DNA of 64,000 bases from Crocinitomicaceae bacterium (lineage in GTDB: Bacteria; Bacteroidota; Bacteroidia; Flavobacteriales_D; Crocinitomicaceae), in the NCBI GenBank assembly GCA_029238665.1, contig JAQWFQ010000024.1, forward strand, positions 149,386 through 213,385, in the 5' to 3' direction. Below, piece by piece: positions 28,499 through 38,062 of the stretch (position 1 is the stretch's first letter; the number at the start of each line of letters is the position of its first letter). A model generated the notes under the pieces. The model saw only the letters and a list, made by a program, of their open reading frames with translations, had not been told where the DNA came from and ran no database searches. Position numbers and translations under genes: made by a program.

Positions 28499-29044
28499 AT
28501 GAAGCCAAGATTAGCCATTGTTTCTGATTTGTGGGGATTCAACAATGATTCGTACATCAACTTGTACATTGAAGAACTATACAATTACTTTGATGTAGAC
28601 CTCATTGACGCACAGGTTTTAGGTGATGTTAATCGAAACCAAGATAAACAGTTAATCCACAAACAATTTATGAGCTCTGGTATTGATTTAGCAGCAAGCC
28701 GCCTCGCGAAAGCACACATTCATTTTGACATTCTACTTGGATTTAATATTGGAGGTACTATTGGCTGGGAGGCAATTCAATTAGGGGCTAAGATAGACTC
28801 ATTAATCACAGTTTCTACAACACATTTTAAAACTAAAAAAAACTTCCCCTCAAAGTCAATCAAACTCTATCTTGGGGAAGCCGAAAAGAACATATCCTCA
28901 GAAAAATGGCTGCAGGAATTAGGACTTAGTTACTCAATAAGACCCAGTTATGGAAACTTAATCTATAACAATGAAGCTTTCATTAATGAACTTTGCACCG
29001 AGTTAACCGAGAGTTATTCAACAAAAAACGATTGTTGCGAATGA
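28499..29044 (+). CDS. alpha/beta-hydrolase-like protein, probably non-catalytic
   Basis: A 181-residue cytoplasmic protein. RLAIVSDLWGF resembles the first strand and oxyanion loop, and LLGFNIGGTIGWEA (residues 79-92) resembles the strand-nucleophile-helix turn of alpha/beta hydrolases, but the nucleophile position in G-x-S-x-G is Asn83. No other serine turn is visible. It is probably a degenerate hydrolase with a binding role, or an unrelated fold. It sits between the helicase and the flavoprotein, overlapping the latter by four bases, so the three are likely co-expressed. Confidence 0.6.
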   Translation: MKPRLAIVSDLWGFNNDSYINLYIEELYNYFDVDLIDAQVLGDVNRNQDKQLIHKQFMSSGIDLAASRLAKAHIHFDILLGFNIGGTIGWEAIQLGAKIDSLITVSTTHFKTKKNFPSKSIKLYLGEAEKNISSEKWLQELGLSYSIRPSYGNLIYNNEAFINELCTELTESYSTKNDCCE

Positions 29045-30234
29045 AAGCAACAATTGGAATTATAGGCGGTGGGGCCGCAGGATTGGCTTTCGCCTCCTTT
29101 ATCGATACTTCAAAGTTTGACGTGACAATCTATGAAAAAAATAAAACCGTAGGCCGAAAATTCTTAGTAGCAGGAGATGGTGGCTTCAACCTTACCCATG
29201 CTGAACATATAGATCAATTTATAACCCGATATACACCGCATTCCTTTTTAGAAAATGCACTCACTCATTTTTCAAATAAAGACACTCAAAAATGGCTAAA
29301 TGAGTTAGGAATACCAACCTTTACGGGTAGTAGCAATCGTATTTACCCTGAAAAAGGCATTAAACCGATACAAGTTCTCAATGCAATTATTGATCAATTA
29401 AAAAGCAAAGGAGTAAAATTTAAATTCAATAAAACATGGACAGGGTGGAATGGCAATGCGGCTACATTTAAACCAAATGAATCTGTTCAAATGGACCATC
29501 TCATTTTTTGTTTAGGCGGTGGTTCATGGAAAATTACAGGCTCTGATGGTACGTGGTCAACCACCTTTAAGAAAGCCAACATTAAAACCATTCCTTTTGC
29601 TCCTGCAAATTGTGCTTACAAAGTTGCTTGGTCATCAAAGTTTCTAGATGATTTTTCGGGTCAACCTTTAAAAAACATAGCCGTGTCTTACGGAAAAAAA
29701 ACGCAAAAAGGAGAACTGGTAATTACTGATTTTGGTATTGAAGGAAATGCTGTATATGCGCTTAGTTCTGAAATACAACCAGCACTTAACTTGGGAGAAA
29801 TAGTGCCTTTGAAAATTGATTTCAAACCGATGTTCACAGAAACGGAAGTATTTAATAGGCTAGAAAATTCCACGTTCAAAAACAGTACTGAAACACTAAA
29901 AAAAGGATTAAAGTTAAGTAAAGTTCAAATTGGACTACTTAAAAACACATTAACCAAAAATCAATACACATCGAACAAAACCCTCGCACATTGGATTAAA
30001 CAGTTTAAACTAGAAATTACAGCACCAGCAAGTTTAAATGAAGCAATATCATCTACCGGAGGTGTTGCGCTAAATGCAATTGATTCAAACTACCAACTCC
30101 TTCAAAAGAAATCCAATTATTGTATTGGTGAAATGCTAGATTGGAATGCTCCAACTGGTGGATACTTACTTCAAGCATGTTTCAGTATGGGAGCTTTACT
30201 TGCTAATCATCTGAATACTTCTTCGGAGTCATAG
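29041..30234 (+). CDS. NAD(P)/FAD-dependent oxidoreductase, HI0933/TIGR03862-like
   Basis: A 397-residue flavoprotein. The FAD-binding dinucleotide motif IGIIGGGAAGLAFASF begins at residue 5, VGRKFLVAGDGGFNLTHAE follows near 38, and the end EMLDWNAPTGGYLLQACFSMGALLANHL is the characteristic second FAD-binding stretch of this family. The substrate is unknown. The ATG overlaps the previous stop (ATGA). The 3' end overlaps the convergent DUF1456 gene by 32 bases. Confidence 0.88.
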   Translation: MKATIGIIGGGAAGLAFASFIDTSKFDVTIYEKNKTVGRKFLVAGDGGFNLTHAEHIDQFITRYTPHSFLENALTHFSNKDTQKWLNELGIPTFTGSSNRIYPEKGIKPIQVLNAIIDQLKSKGVKFKFNKTWTGWNGNAATFKPNESVQMDHLIFCLGGGSWKITGSDGTWSTTFKKANIKTIPFAPANCAYKVAWSSKFLDDFSGQPLKNIAVSYGKKTQKGELVITDFGIEGNAVYALSSEIQPALNLGEIVPLKIDFKPMFTETEVFNRLENSTFKNSTETLKKGLKLSKVQIGLLKNTLTKNQYTSNKTLAHWIKQFKLEITAPASLNEAISSTGGVALNAIDSNYQLLQKKSNYCIGEMLDWNAPTGGYLLQACFSMGALLANHLNTSSES

Positions 30235-30475
30235 GTTTTGGACGTTTGTCTTCCCTTGGTCCTCTTAGGTGAATAACGAGGCCATTCAAGAAGTTTCTTA
30301 AAATTTGATCTTGAAGCTCCATATATTTCGGATGCTCTTCGCTTCTGAAAAATGCTCCAAGTTCACTTTTCGTGATTTTGAAATCTACCAATGCCAAAAT
30401 TTTTACAATATCATCATCCCGTAACTTTAGAGCTACTCGTAATTTCTTAATTATGTCATTGTTTGTAAGTCCCAT
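30203..30475 (-). CDS. DUF1456 (YehS-like) protein, single-repeat form
   Basis: A 90-residue cytoplasmic protein. TNNDIIKKLRVALKLRDDDIVKILALVDFKITKSELGAFFRSEEHPKYMELQDQILRNFLNGL matches one DUF1456 repeat. Enterobacterial YehS has two such repeats in about 156 residues; this has one plus a charged tail (RGPREDKRPKPMTPKKYSDD). Function is unknown. It overlaps the 3' end of the convergent flavoprotein gene. Confidence 0.82.
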   Translation of the reverse strand: MGLTNNDIIKKLRVALKLRDDDIVKILALVDFKITKSELGAFFRSEEHPKYMELQDQILRNFLNGLVIHLRGPREDKRPKPMTPKKYSDD

Positions 30476-30534
30476 GTGCTTTATTTATTGAGCTGCAAGT
30501 TACGTAAAAGAGCGAAAACTGTCACTAGTAAATC

Positions 30535-30569
30535 AAAAAAAAGGGCAACTTCAAATGAAGCTGCCCTTT
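30535..30569 (-). terminator. terminator after the secreted type IX protein
   Basis: Stem AAAGGGCA-N-CTTC / GAAG-N-TGCCCTTT with an AAAT loop and a run of eight A on the plus strand giving the U tract for the leftward transcript. Confidence 0.85.
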
Positions 30570-30587
30570 GAAATCTATCGACTGATG

Positions 30588-32447
30588 TTATTTAATCAAT
30601 ACGCGTTCAGTAGTTTGAAAATTAGAATTACCTACTCGTACAAAGTAAATGCCTGTTTCCAATGAACTCACATCAACAGTACCAGATACCTTTTGATTTT
30701 GAGCTTGTTTTGAACCCAGAGTCTTAACAACCTGACCATTCATTGCGATTACCTCCATAACAACAGAAGCATCACCATAAACACCCTCAACATTAATATT
30801 TAAGTCTGTATTCGATTGGTGAACATTCATTTCTAAATTTGAATAATATGGGTTTGTAATGTCAATACCCGCATTTCCAGCTAGTCTAAATGAGAAGAAT
30901 CGAGTTCTAGTGGCTCCGCCCGCTGCCAAGTATTCACCTGTATGCCAAAATGTTCCTCCATCTGGATCTAAAGACATATGCCCATAATCTCCAAAACGAT
31001 CAGCAAATGTTTGAGAACCTGCTCCATCAATCGCTGTTTCTTCTGCAAACGTCATCTGACCTAATGGGTCTGTACTTAAACGTCCTGTGTATCGAATACC
31101 CGGATAAATTGATGTAGCGTTACAAATACTATATGCCATCGCAATGTTACCATAGTTATCCATTGCAGCACTACTCATAAAACGACTATCATTTGTTGGA
31201 TCATATGTTCCTGACTGATAAACAGACCAGTTTCCATTGTTTGCGTCTCTTAGTTCATACCAACGAACGGCAGACCTATTTCCACCCATATCTACAGCGT
31301 GAGATAATACAATTGTATTGTAACCCGTCCAACGCATGTGTTGAGCACGGTACATTAAAACCCCTTGAATTGCGTCAATTCTCTGCGAGGTTCCAGGCTG
31401 AGAAATATTAGCAAAACCTCCTGTAAAAACAGCGTCAAAAGAAGGAACAGATAATTGTTGTGAACTTGAAACAGATGTGCTTCCAGTATTTGTCCAGTTT
31501 GTGTTCATTTCATAAATCTCTATTTGATCTTGAAAAACACCACTAAACGCATTATCTTCTAGGTTAAAGAAATAACAAGGTGTTCCTGCTGGAGGTAATG
31601 GTCCGTCTGCATCTGCAGGAAGAGGGCTTCTAAAACCACCAGAACCTAAACTAGGTAAACTCAATGAAACCATTTGAGCAGTTGGGTCTCCTGCCAACAT
31701 TTTAGTTCTATCAAAAACAACAGCTGTATGCGTAGAATTTGAAGTCATGTAATAACCATCCCACCAAACAGAATACTTTGGGTAATCTGGAAATTGTGAG
31801 AACGTATAGCTGTAAGCATAATAAGACCCTGTTGGATCGTTTGTTTCAGAAATTGCAATTAAAATTCTATTTGGGCTAGTGTTAAATTGAGAAATAAACC
31901 AACGATCAGCGTGCCTGTCATACATTACAATTGGGTCACCCGCATTTGAACTTCCGGACCACAAAGAACTTAAACTAAATGTTCCTCCAGGGATAACACC
32001 CCCTGTATTTGTATAACAACGAACACTTGTGTTTACAGCTTGTACATAGTGGTTTGGTCCAGCTGCTCCAGAAGGGTCTGGTGGCAATCCACTTCCGCTT
32101 TGGCCATTTTTATTTACAATTGGAGCTCTTCCCGACCTTGTACCTGCTACTTTTTGAACAACTGGATCTATTTCAGTTGAAAGTTGCGCCTCTAAGTACC
32201 CATCACGTTCAAAATTATTACGAATTTTTACCTTTTCTTCTGAAGGAATTGTTGAATCTTCTAATTGTGGCCATTCTCTAGCTGGAGTAGTATGTAAAAA
32301 AGCAGACGGTTGAAATGTCGTTACCTGCTGACCATTAGCATTCGTTTCAACACGTTTTTCACTCATTGTTTGTGGTAGCTCAGATGTCTGAGATAGCGCA
32401 AAACCAGAAGTAAAAACCAGTGCAATTGTGAGTGTTTTCATTTTCAT
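30588..32447 (-). CDS. secreted protein with type IX sorting domain
   Basis: A 619-residue exported protein with a signal peptide (MKMKTLTIALVFTSGFALSQ) and a C-terminal type A sorting domain (LEMNVHQSNTDLNINVEGV to FQTTERVLIK). The central part contains PIVMYDRHADRWFISQFN, LIAISETNDPTGSYYAYSYTFSQFPDYPKYSVWWDGYYMTSN and repeated aromatic-rich strands, suggesting a beta-propeller-like fold seen in other Bacteroidota secreted proteins. I do not see catalytic residues. It is monocistronic with its own terminator. A second ATG two codons downstream is an equally good start. Confidence 0.85.
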   Translation of the reverse strand: MKMKTLTIALVFTSGFALSQTSELPQTMSEKRVETNANGQQVTTFQPSAFLHTTPAREWPQLEDSTIPSEEKVKIRNNFERDGYLEAQLSTEIDPVVQKVAGTRSGRAPIVNKNGQSGSGLPPDPSGAAGPNHYVQAVNTSVRCYTNTGGVIPGGTFSLSSLWSGSSNAGDPIVMYDRHADRWFISQFNTSPNRILIAISETNDPTGSYYAYSYTFSQFPDYPKYSVWWDGYYMTSNSTHTAVVFDRTKMLAGDPTAQMVSLSLPSLGSGGFRSPLPADADGPLPPAGTPCYFFNLEDNAFSGVFQDQIEIYEMNTNWTNTGSTSVSSSQQLSVPSFDAVFTGGFANISQPGTSQRIDAIQGVLMYRAQHMRWTGYNTIVLSHAVDMGGNRSAVRWYELRDANNGNWSVYQSGTYDPTNDSRFMSSAAMDNYGNIAMAYSICNATSIYPGIRYTGRLSTDPLGQMTFAEETAIDGAGSQTFADRFGDYGHMSLDPDGGTFWHTGEYLAAGGATRTRFFSFRLAGNAGIDITNPYYSNLEMNVHQSNTDLNINVEGVYGDASVVMEVIAMNGQVVKTLGSKQAQNQKVSGTVDVSSLETGIYFVRVGNSNFQTTERVLIK

Positions 32448-32573
32448 AGTTCTAATTGTTTAGTTTCAAATAAGTAAATTAAAAAAAATATCATTCAATA
32501 TTAACCTATTTTAAGCAGTTTCAAGTCCTTTATTTATAAAAAAGAACGCTTTATTAATTCATAAATGCATTTA

Positions 32574-32581
32574 ACTTTGGA
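32574..32581 (+). promoter_or_regulatory. -7 element of the pseudouridine synthase gene
   Basis: TAACTTTG, a perfect TAnnTTTG, 19 bases before the ATG at 32601, with TTTA 18 bases upstream as a weak -33 box. It supports the shorter start. Confidence 0.5.
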
Positions 32582-32600
32582 GTGCAAAGTTAAAGTTAAC

Positions 32601-33170
32601 ATGAAAACTCACCGTCATTTCGTAGTTCACAAACCGTATGGATTCATCTGTCAATTCATTTACAACGGAAAACGAAAGAAAAAAATGCTCGATCAACTAG
32701 GTAGTTTTCCGAGTGGAACAATGTCTGTAGGGAGGCTTGACGAACACTCAGAAGGACTACTAATACTAACAACTGACGGGAAAACAAGCTTTTCCGTGCG
32801 CAGCAAGAAAATTGAAAAAGAATACTACGTACAGGTTGATGGATTAATTACAGACGAAGCCATTCTAACACTAAAAAAAGGTGTTGAAATTGGAATAAAA
32901 GGTGAAAAATACATGACACTTCCTTGTAATGCTTTCAAAATTGAGGACCCTAAATTTGCAGAACGTTCCAGAAAAGTAAGGGACGATCGACATGGCCCAA
33001 CCTCATGGGTTTCAGTTGTTGTAACCGAAGGGAAATTTAGACAAGTACGAAAGATGACAGCAGCAGTAGGCTTTCCTACCCTACGTTTAATACGTGTTCG
33101 AATTGGCAAACTAAATTTAGGCGACCTCCCTTCTGGCGACTATTATGAATTGGAAAAAGTAACCGTTTAG
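32601..33170 (+). CDS. pseudouridine synthase, RsuA/RluE family
   Basis: A 189-residue RNA pseudouridine synthase without an S4 domain. The catalytic motif GRLDEHSEGLLILTTDG holds Asp47; KIEKEYYVQVDG and EGKFRQVRKMTAAVGFPTLRLIRVRIG are the other family blocks. By length and absence of S4 it resembles RluE, which modifies 23S rRNA U2457 in E. coli. The ATG of MKTHRHFVVHKPYG is preferred over one twelve codons upstream, because a -7 element overlaps the upstream part. It overlaps the convergent TonB receptor gene by four bases. Confidence 0.92.
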   Translation: MKTHRHFVVHKPYGFICQFIYNGKRKKKMLDQLGSFPSGTMSVGRLDEHSEGLLILTTDGKTSFSVRSKKIEKEYYVQVDGLITDEAILTLKKGVEIGIKGEKYMTLPCNAFKIEDPKFAERSRKVRDDRHGPTSWVSVVVTEGKFRQVRKMTAAVGFPTLRLIRVRIGKLNLGDLPSGDYYELEKVTV

Positions 33171-35809
33171 AATCGGGCTATTAACTTCAAGTTAAAGCGA
33201 CGGGCAGTTAAATTGTTTGGAATGGCATAATACTTCCCTTGCGTATCTTGCACCCATTGTTTGGAAAGAACATTGTTAATTCCGAGTAAATTAAACACCT
33301 CAAAGGACAAAATTAAATCCGTGAAATTTTTATTCCAAAAGGTTTCGCGGTCTTTTTTATTATATAAAAAGTCATACGATGTTCCTATATCTACACGAAA
33401 ATAAGAACGTAGCCTCAAGGTATCTTTGTAACGTTCAAAGTCTGGCGGCCCATAAGGAAGCGGCGTACCGAATTGCATTCCCATCTGAACACTGACGCTT
33501 TCATAAATAGGCATTCGATCTTGTATTAACGCACCAAAATTAACCCATTGATCAGTTGGTCTTGGAATATAACCTGGCGTCACTCGGACTGTATCAACAA
33601 CCGTTTGATCTTCGCTAAATCCAAAAATTATCTTATCTCCTGCAGCATTATAGTATTCGTCGTAATAATCGCCAATAATGTCTTCTTTAGTAGAAAGTAA
33701 TCCAAGTTTAAAAAACGACTCTATGCCTTCAACAAATTGACCATGAAGGTTAAAATCTAACCCATAAGCGTATGCTACAGCATCATTATTGGCATAGTAA
33801 CGCGTTCTTACATTGTCAATTTCATAGGGGTTGACATCCCATAAATACTTATAATACGCCTCAGCTGTAAACTTAAAGGGCGTCTCTCTACCCCACATTC
33901 CAAAGTAAACATCAGAACCCAGTACAAAGTGTGCTGATTTTTGAGACTTCACACCTAAATTTAAATCTCCAGAAAAAGTCCTAAATTCTCTATAAAATGG
34001 CGGTTGGTAATACATTCCTGTTGAAAAATAGACGCTGACATCTCTACGTATTACCTTTTCATCCTTGATCATATACGCCCTTGGAAAGTATTTAACCGAT
34101 GCTCTTGGTGTTATGTAATATTCTCCGTTTGCTGATGTATACCCTGCTCTTGTACCTACACTGAGTGCCCATTTAGAAGGAGATTCTAAAATAGAGTCCG
34201 TAATTATTTTCTCATATTTTCTTTTTACACCATTTTCAATAACGGTATACTTTTTAGACAGTGAAACCACCTTATTACGTTGGTTCTTCGACCAAATTGA
34301 ATTGAATTGCACAAAGCCTGTATATCGTTGTGATTGAAGATTCAAATCACTTTTTAAAGACTCTGACAATGTAATTTCATTTGTGCCCGATTGAGGAATA
34401 GAATATCCTGCTGAATCAACCAGTTTCCACTCGCTTAGTTTGTCTGTAAAATCATCGTATTGAAAGTTGACACCCCACTTCAGTGCATGGTGTTGAAATT
34501 TGGTTTTTTCACGATCCTTGTATCCTTTATTAAACGTATGAGATCCATCGTGGTAGATATTTATAATTGTAGCATTTAATTTATTTCTCGAATGCGAAAG
34601 GAATGAACCAACTCCTAAGACAGCGATTGAATCTCCAAACTCCTCTTGACTAGGGTCTGTTTCTAACTCGTTAATATAGTACTCTGCTAGAATATCAAAA
34701 TTTTCTGATTCTACCGAATTAAAAACGGTAGCGTATAAATCAAGGTTGGTCTTATCGTTTACCTCCCACTTTAAAGAGGTTCCTCCAGTCATTGTTGTAA
34801 ACTTGGTTTGTTCCTGCCCTTCAAAATACACACGAAATGAATACGCTTCATTGGCTGTTCCAAAATCAGTTTCAGCAGACTCTGGTGTAAAACGATAATT
34901 ATTTGAAGATAAATGCCCAATTACAGACCAGGTTAGATTTTCTGTAATTGCATAATTGGTTAAAAATTGTGCATCCCAAAAAACAGGATTATATGCCCCC
35001 TTTGTTGGAAGCGCATTTAGCAAGTAACCATTTGAGCGGTACCTCGCACCAACTAAGTAATTAAATCGAGTGTTAACTGCATGTTCGATATGAGACTCAG
35101 CACCTAGTAATGATGCCATCACGGACCCATGAAGCGTTGTTGGTGTCTTATATTTAATATCTAAAACAGAGCTTAGCTTATCTCCATACTGCGCATCAAA
35201 CCCACCACCAGAGAAACTCAAGGATTCAACCAGCGCTGAATTGATAAAACTCATTCCTTCTTGTTGTCCTGAACGCGTTAAGAATGGACGATAAATATTA
35301 AACCCATTTACATACACAAGGTTCTCATCATAGCTTCCTCCTCTAACGTTGTAGTTTGTTGTTAATTCATTATTCGAACTAGCTGGAGTTGTATAAACAA
35401 GATAACGTTCAGGGCTTCCCATAGGAAGGTTTTGCCAGTCGATGACCTCAAGTTCTGGCAAGTCAAAAGGATCAGTTTGTCTAGCCTGTACATCAACCTC
35501 ATCTTGCTGTAAAAACTTAAACTGTATATCACCCAACCGATTTACACCTGCTTTTAAGACCACCCTTTTTATTAACGTAAGGTTTGATATTCGAAATTCA
35601 ATTTCAATGGAGTCAAGCTTGTTAAAATTTAACTCAAACGCTCCATTTTTATCTGTATATAAAATCGGAATTATTGCTTTTTTAGCAATCACTTTAACAT
35701 TATCTATAGGCGTTCCTTTTTTATCCGTACACATACCAACAACACGAATTTCTTGAGAAAAAGAAATTGATGTAATGAGAACAAATAGAATTAGCAGTAA
35801 TCTGTGCAT
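33167..35809 (-). CDS. TonB-dependent receptor with carboxypeptidase-like regulatory domain
   Basis: An 880-residue outer-membrane protein. Signal peptide 1-18 (ending SFS), a CarboxypepD-type beta-sandwich at about 20-95, a plug domain at about 125-230 (NYNVRGGSYDENLVYVNGFNIYRPF), and a 22-strand type barrel ending NLKLIARF with a terminal Phe. Substrate is unknown; no SusD partner follows, so it is not a polysaccharide-locus SusC pair by context. It lies alone, with a -7 element four bases before the ATG. Confidence 0.92.
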   Translation of the reverse strand: MHRLLLILFVLITSISFSQEIRVVGMCTDKKGTPIDNVKVIAKKAIIPILYTDKNGAFELNFNKLDSIEIEFRISNLTLIKRVVLKAGVNRLGDIQFKFLQQDEVDVQARQTDPFDLPELEVIDWQNLPMGSPERYLVYTTPASSNNELTTNYNVRGGSYDENLVYVNGFNIYRPFLTRSGQQEGMSFINSALVESLSFSGGGFDAQYGDKLSSVLDIKYKTPTTLHGSVMASLLGAESHIEHAVNTRFNYLVGARYRSNGYLLNALPTKGAYNPVFWDAQFLTNYAITENLTWSVIGHLSSNNYRFTPESAETDFGTANEAYSFRVYFEGQEQTKFTTMTGGTSLKWEVNDKTNLDLYATVFNSVESENFDILAEYYINELETDPSQEEFGDSIAVLGVGSFLSHSRNKLNATIINIYHDGSHTFNKGYKDREKTKFQHHALKWGVNFQYDDFTDKLSEWKLVDSAGYSIPQSGTNEITLSESLKSDLNLQSQRYTGFVQFNSIWSKNQRNKVVSLSKKYTVIENGVKRKYEKIITDSILESPSKWALSVGTRAGYTSANGEYYITPRASVKYFPRAYMIKDEKVIRRDVSVYFSTGMYYQPPFYREFRTFSGDLNLGVKSQKSAHFVLGSDVYFGMWGRETPFKFTAEAYYKYLWDVNPYEIDNVRTRYYANNDAVAYAYGLDFNLHGQFVEGIESFFKLGLLSTKEDIIGDYYDEYYNAAGDKIIFGFSEDQTVVDTVRVTPGYIPRPTDQWVNFGALIQDRMPIYESVSVQMGMQFGTPLPYGPPDFERYKDTLRLRSYFRVDIGTSYDFLYNKKDRETFWNKNFTDLILSFEVFNLLGINNVLSKQWVQDTQGKYYAIPNNLTARRFNLKLIARF

Positions 35810-35813
35810 TGTA

Positions 35814-35821
35814 CAAAAGTA
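35814..35821 (-). promoter_or_regulatory. -7 element of the TonB-dependent receptor gene
   Basis: On the minus strand TACTTTTG, a perfect TAnnTTTG, ends four bases before the ATG, so the mRNA probably has almost no leader. No clear -33 box. Confidence 0.45.
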
Positions 35822-35860
35822 GCTTTAGAAACGAGAAATTAGATAGTTTATTTCAATACA

Positions 35861-37450
35861 TTAATTTTCTCTAACAACTAAGAAGTCCTTCTGTTCAGGG
35901 TCAACAACTTCATACAGCATTTTAATTCGCTTTGAAACATTTCCATCTGGGCAAAACGAAAGAATATTTGAGGAGCGTTCTTGAAGTCCACCATCAGGAA
36001 AAAGTCGCTCACGTATTTGTTCAATAAATTTCATTGACTGTTCATGATTCGCCTTTGACAGCTTGATTAACTTTGATTTCACGCCTTCAATTTGCTTATT
36101 CAGCTTTACCTTTTCAGCAGTAGCATATCCTTGCATGTTTGGTTCCGTTAATAAAATTGAATCTTCAATTTGTTTACTCAGACGGGTCGTAACTTCATCT
36201 ATTTCTTTAAAGTTTAACGCTTTTCCTGAGTGGTTCTCAATGAACTCACGTTTTAAAACATCAACACCTTTAAAAAGGTCTTCTAAACTCAATTCAATTT
36301 TATTTATTTTTTTAGCCACAGATTTTTCAACCCACATCATTGAATTCCGAATGCAAATCATTGGATAAACGACATTGACAGCATCAAAAACACGTTTTAA
36401 CTGCAGCCAGTAAGAAATTTCTCCCCCACCTCCAACATAAGCTAAATTTGGTAGTATTGTTTCTTGATATAATGGTCTAAGAACAACGTTGGGTGAAAAG
36501 CATTCTGGATTTAATTGCACCTTTTCAAGTAGCTCTGATTCCGAATAGCTTCCTACGCCTTCAATCTCAAACCCTACATCTGTTTTCTCTATACGCTGAC
36601 GTACTCCTTTCTCAATGTAAAATAAATTTATTTCACGAGCCAAAACCTGAATTTTACCCCCATCATTTTCTAAGGTTTGGTTCGTTGTTGAAACTGCTTT
36701 ATATGAAAACTGCTCTTTTAATTCTTTTTCAATTGTTGGAATGAATAATCGCTTTAAATCACACTGGTCTCCATCCACAATAACCAATCCATAATCCTTA
36801 AATAATTCATGAACGAATTTAAAGGTTGCTTCTGCTAAATTATCCCCATCATAAGCCTCCATTAATTGGTGGATTTCTGCATCTACATGATTCCCGAAAA
36901 ACGCAACAACCTGAGACTTAACATCTTCAAATTCATTTAAATCAAACTTCCCTACAGGGCCTTTTTGAGAAGAATCCCATTTTATTTCTTTTCCATATAA
37001 ATTAACGGATTGTATTTCTTGAAAATCATGGTCTTCTGTAGCCATCCAGAATACAGGAACAATATACCGATCTGAATTCTCTGAGTTTAGACGCTCAGCC
37101 AGCTTAATTACATGAATAATTTTTAGAATGAAGTAAAGAGGGCCTGTGAACAACGAAAGTTGATGTCCTGTTGTAACTGTAAATGTATTGTTCAACTTTA
37201 ATCGTTCAATATTTTCTGCAGATTTCACCTTATCATTAAGTGTAGAATACTGTTTTTCTAACGTAGAAACTAAAACCTTTCGTTTTGATTCTAGATAATT
37301 TAATTCCTTTTCATTTTCTTGACTTACAAAATTTGAAATTGAAAACTCACGGTGAATATAAGCCTTGTAAAAAGCTTGATTATACACCAAGTTAATGTGC
37401 TGAGCACTAAAAAGATTTAAATCACTTCTATTAAAATTAAAAACCTGCAT
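35861..37450 (-). CDS. bshC: bacillithiol biosynthesis cysteine-adding enzyme BshC
   Basis: BshC adds cysteine to glucosaminyl-malate, the last step of bacillithiol synthesis. The protein has 529 residues, normal for the family. Recognisable blocks are TVTTGHQLSLFTGPLYFILKIIHVIKLAERL, YIVPVFWMATEDHDFQEI, NVVLRPLYQETILPNLAYVGGGGEISYWLQLK and a C-terminal coiled-coil region. The ATG of MQVFNFNRSDLN is chosen; two codons upstream there is only a TTG that lies inside the -7 element. bshA and bshB are not in the window. It is divergent from the cyclophilin gene. Confidence 0.93.
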   Translation of the reverse strand: MQVFNFNRSDLNLFSAQHINLVYNQAFYKAYIHREFSISNFVSQENEKELNYLESKRKVLVSTLEKQYSTLNDKVKSAENIERLKLNNTFTVTTGHQLSLFTGPLYFILKIIHVIKLAERLNSENSDRYIVPVFWMATEDHDFQEIQSVNLYGKEIKWDSSQKGPVGKFDLNEFEDVKSQVVAFFGNHVDAEIHQLMEAYDGDNLAEATFKFVHELFKDYGLVIVDGDQCDLKRLFIPTIEKELKEQFSYKAVSTTNQTLENDGGKIQVLAREINLFYIEKGVRQRIEKTDVGFEIEGVGSYSESELLEKVQLNPECFSPNVVLRPLYQETILPNLAYVGGGGEISYWLQLKRVFDAVNVVYPMICIRNSMMWVEKSVAKKINKIELSLEDLFKGVDVLKREFIENHSGKALNFKEIDEVTTRLSKQIEDSILLTEPNMQGYATAEKVKLNKQIEGVKSKLIKLSKANHEQSMKFIEQIRERLFPDGGLQERSSNILSFCPDGNVSKRIKMLYEVVDPEQKDFLVVREN

Positions 37451-37453
37451 ATA

Positions 37454-37461
37454 CAAATGTA
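37454..37461 (-). promoter_or_regulatory. -7 element of bshC
   Basis: On the minus strand TACATTTG, a perfect TAnnTTTG, three bases before the ATG. No convincing -33 box. Confidence 0.45.
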
Positions 37462-37501
37462 ATTAAGCTTACGAAAAATGGGAAAAATAATCGCCAGAAC
37501 C

Positions 37502-37509
37502 TATCTTTG
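37502..37509 (+). promoter_or_regulatory. -7 element of the cyclophilin gene
   Basis: TATCTTTG matches TAnnTTTG and lies 16 bases before the ATG. The -33 box is weak. Confidence 0.45.
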
Positions 37510-37525
37510 ACGAAATTGAAATTTT

Positions 37526-37978
37526 ATGGAAGCAGTAATTAAGACGAATAAAGGAAATATGCGGGTAACGCTTTTTGAAAGTGAAGCTCCAAAAACAGTT
37601 GCAAATTTTGTTAAACTAGCAAAGAAAGGATACTATGATGGTTTACAATGGCACAGGGTTATTCCTAACTTTGTAATTCAAGGTGGATGTCCTAACTCTA
37701 AACCCGGAGCTAGTGGTCATGCAGGCACGGGTGGTCCAGGATATGAAATCGATTGTGAATTATCAGGAGGTAAACAACATCACGAAAGAGGTGTGCTATC
37801 GATGGCTCATGCAGGAAGAAATACAGGAGGATCTCAGTTTTTCGTATGTCACTCAAGAGAAAACACAGCACACTTAGATGGCAATCATACGTGTTTCGCT
37901 AAAGTTATAGAAGGAGTTGATACTGTTGATGATATCCGTGAAGGAGACAGTATTGATACAATTGAAATTATAGACTAA
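37526..37978 (+). CDS. peptidyl-prolyl cis-trans isomerase, cyclophilin type
   Basis: A 150-residue cytoplasmic cyclophilin that speeds proline isomerisation. Motifs: [21 protein letters not shown] with the active-site Arg, [22 protein letters not shown] and [19 protein letters not shown]. It has no signal peptide. The length is that of the minimal bacterial form. It is monocistronic and ends at a strong bidirectional terminator. Confidence 0.94.
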   Translation: MEAVIKTNKGNMRVTLFESEAPKTVANFVKLAKKGYYDGLQWHRVIPNFVIQGGCPNSKPGASGHAGTGGPGYEIDCELSGGKQHHERGVLSMAHAGRNTGGSQFFVCHSRENTAHLDGNHTCFAKVIEGVDTVDDIREGDSIDTIEIID

Positions 37979-38010
37979 ATCTACGTTGTAGATCACGTTT
38001 TAATCATAAT

Positions 38011-38045
38011 AAAAAATGCACACTAGAAATAGTGTGCATTTTTTA
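38011..38045 (+). terminator. bidirectional terminator
   Basis: Stem AAAAATGCACACTA / TAGTGTGCATTTTT with a GAAA loop, A run before and T run after. It serves the cyclophilin gene and the convergent small lipoprotein gene. Confidence 0.9.
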
Positions 38046-38062
38046 TTTAATTCATTTTATCC

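Noticed and set aside
32565..32600. Longer N-terminus for the pseudouridine synthase
   Set aside because: A perfect -7 element lies inside this stretch, and homologues begin at the M-K-x-H-R-H-F sequence.
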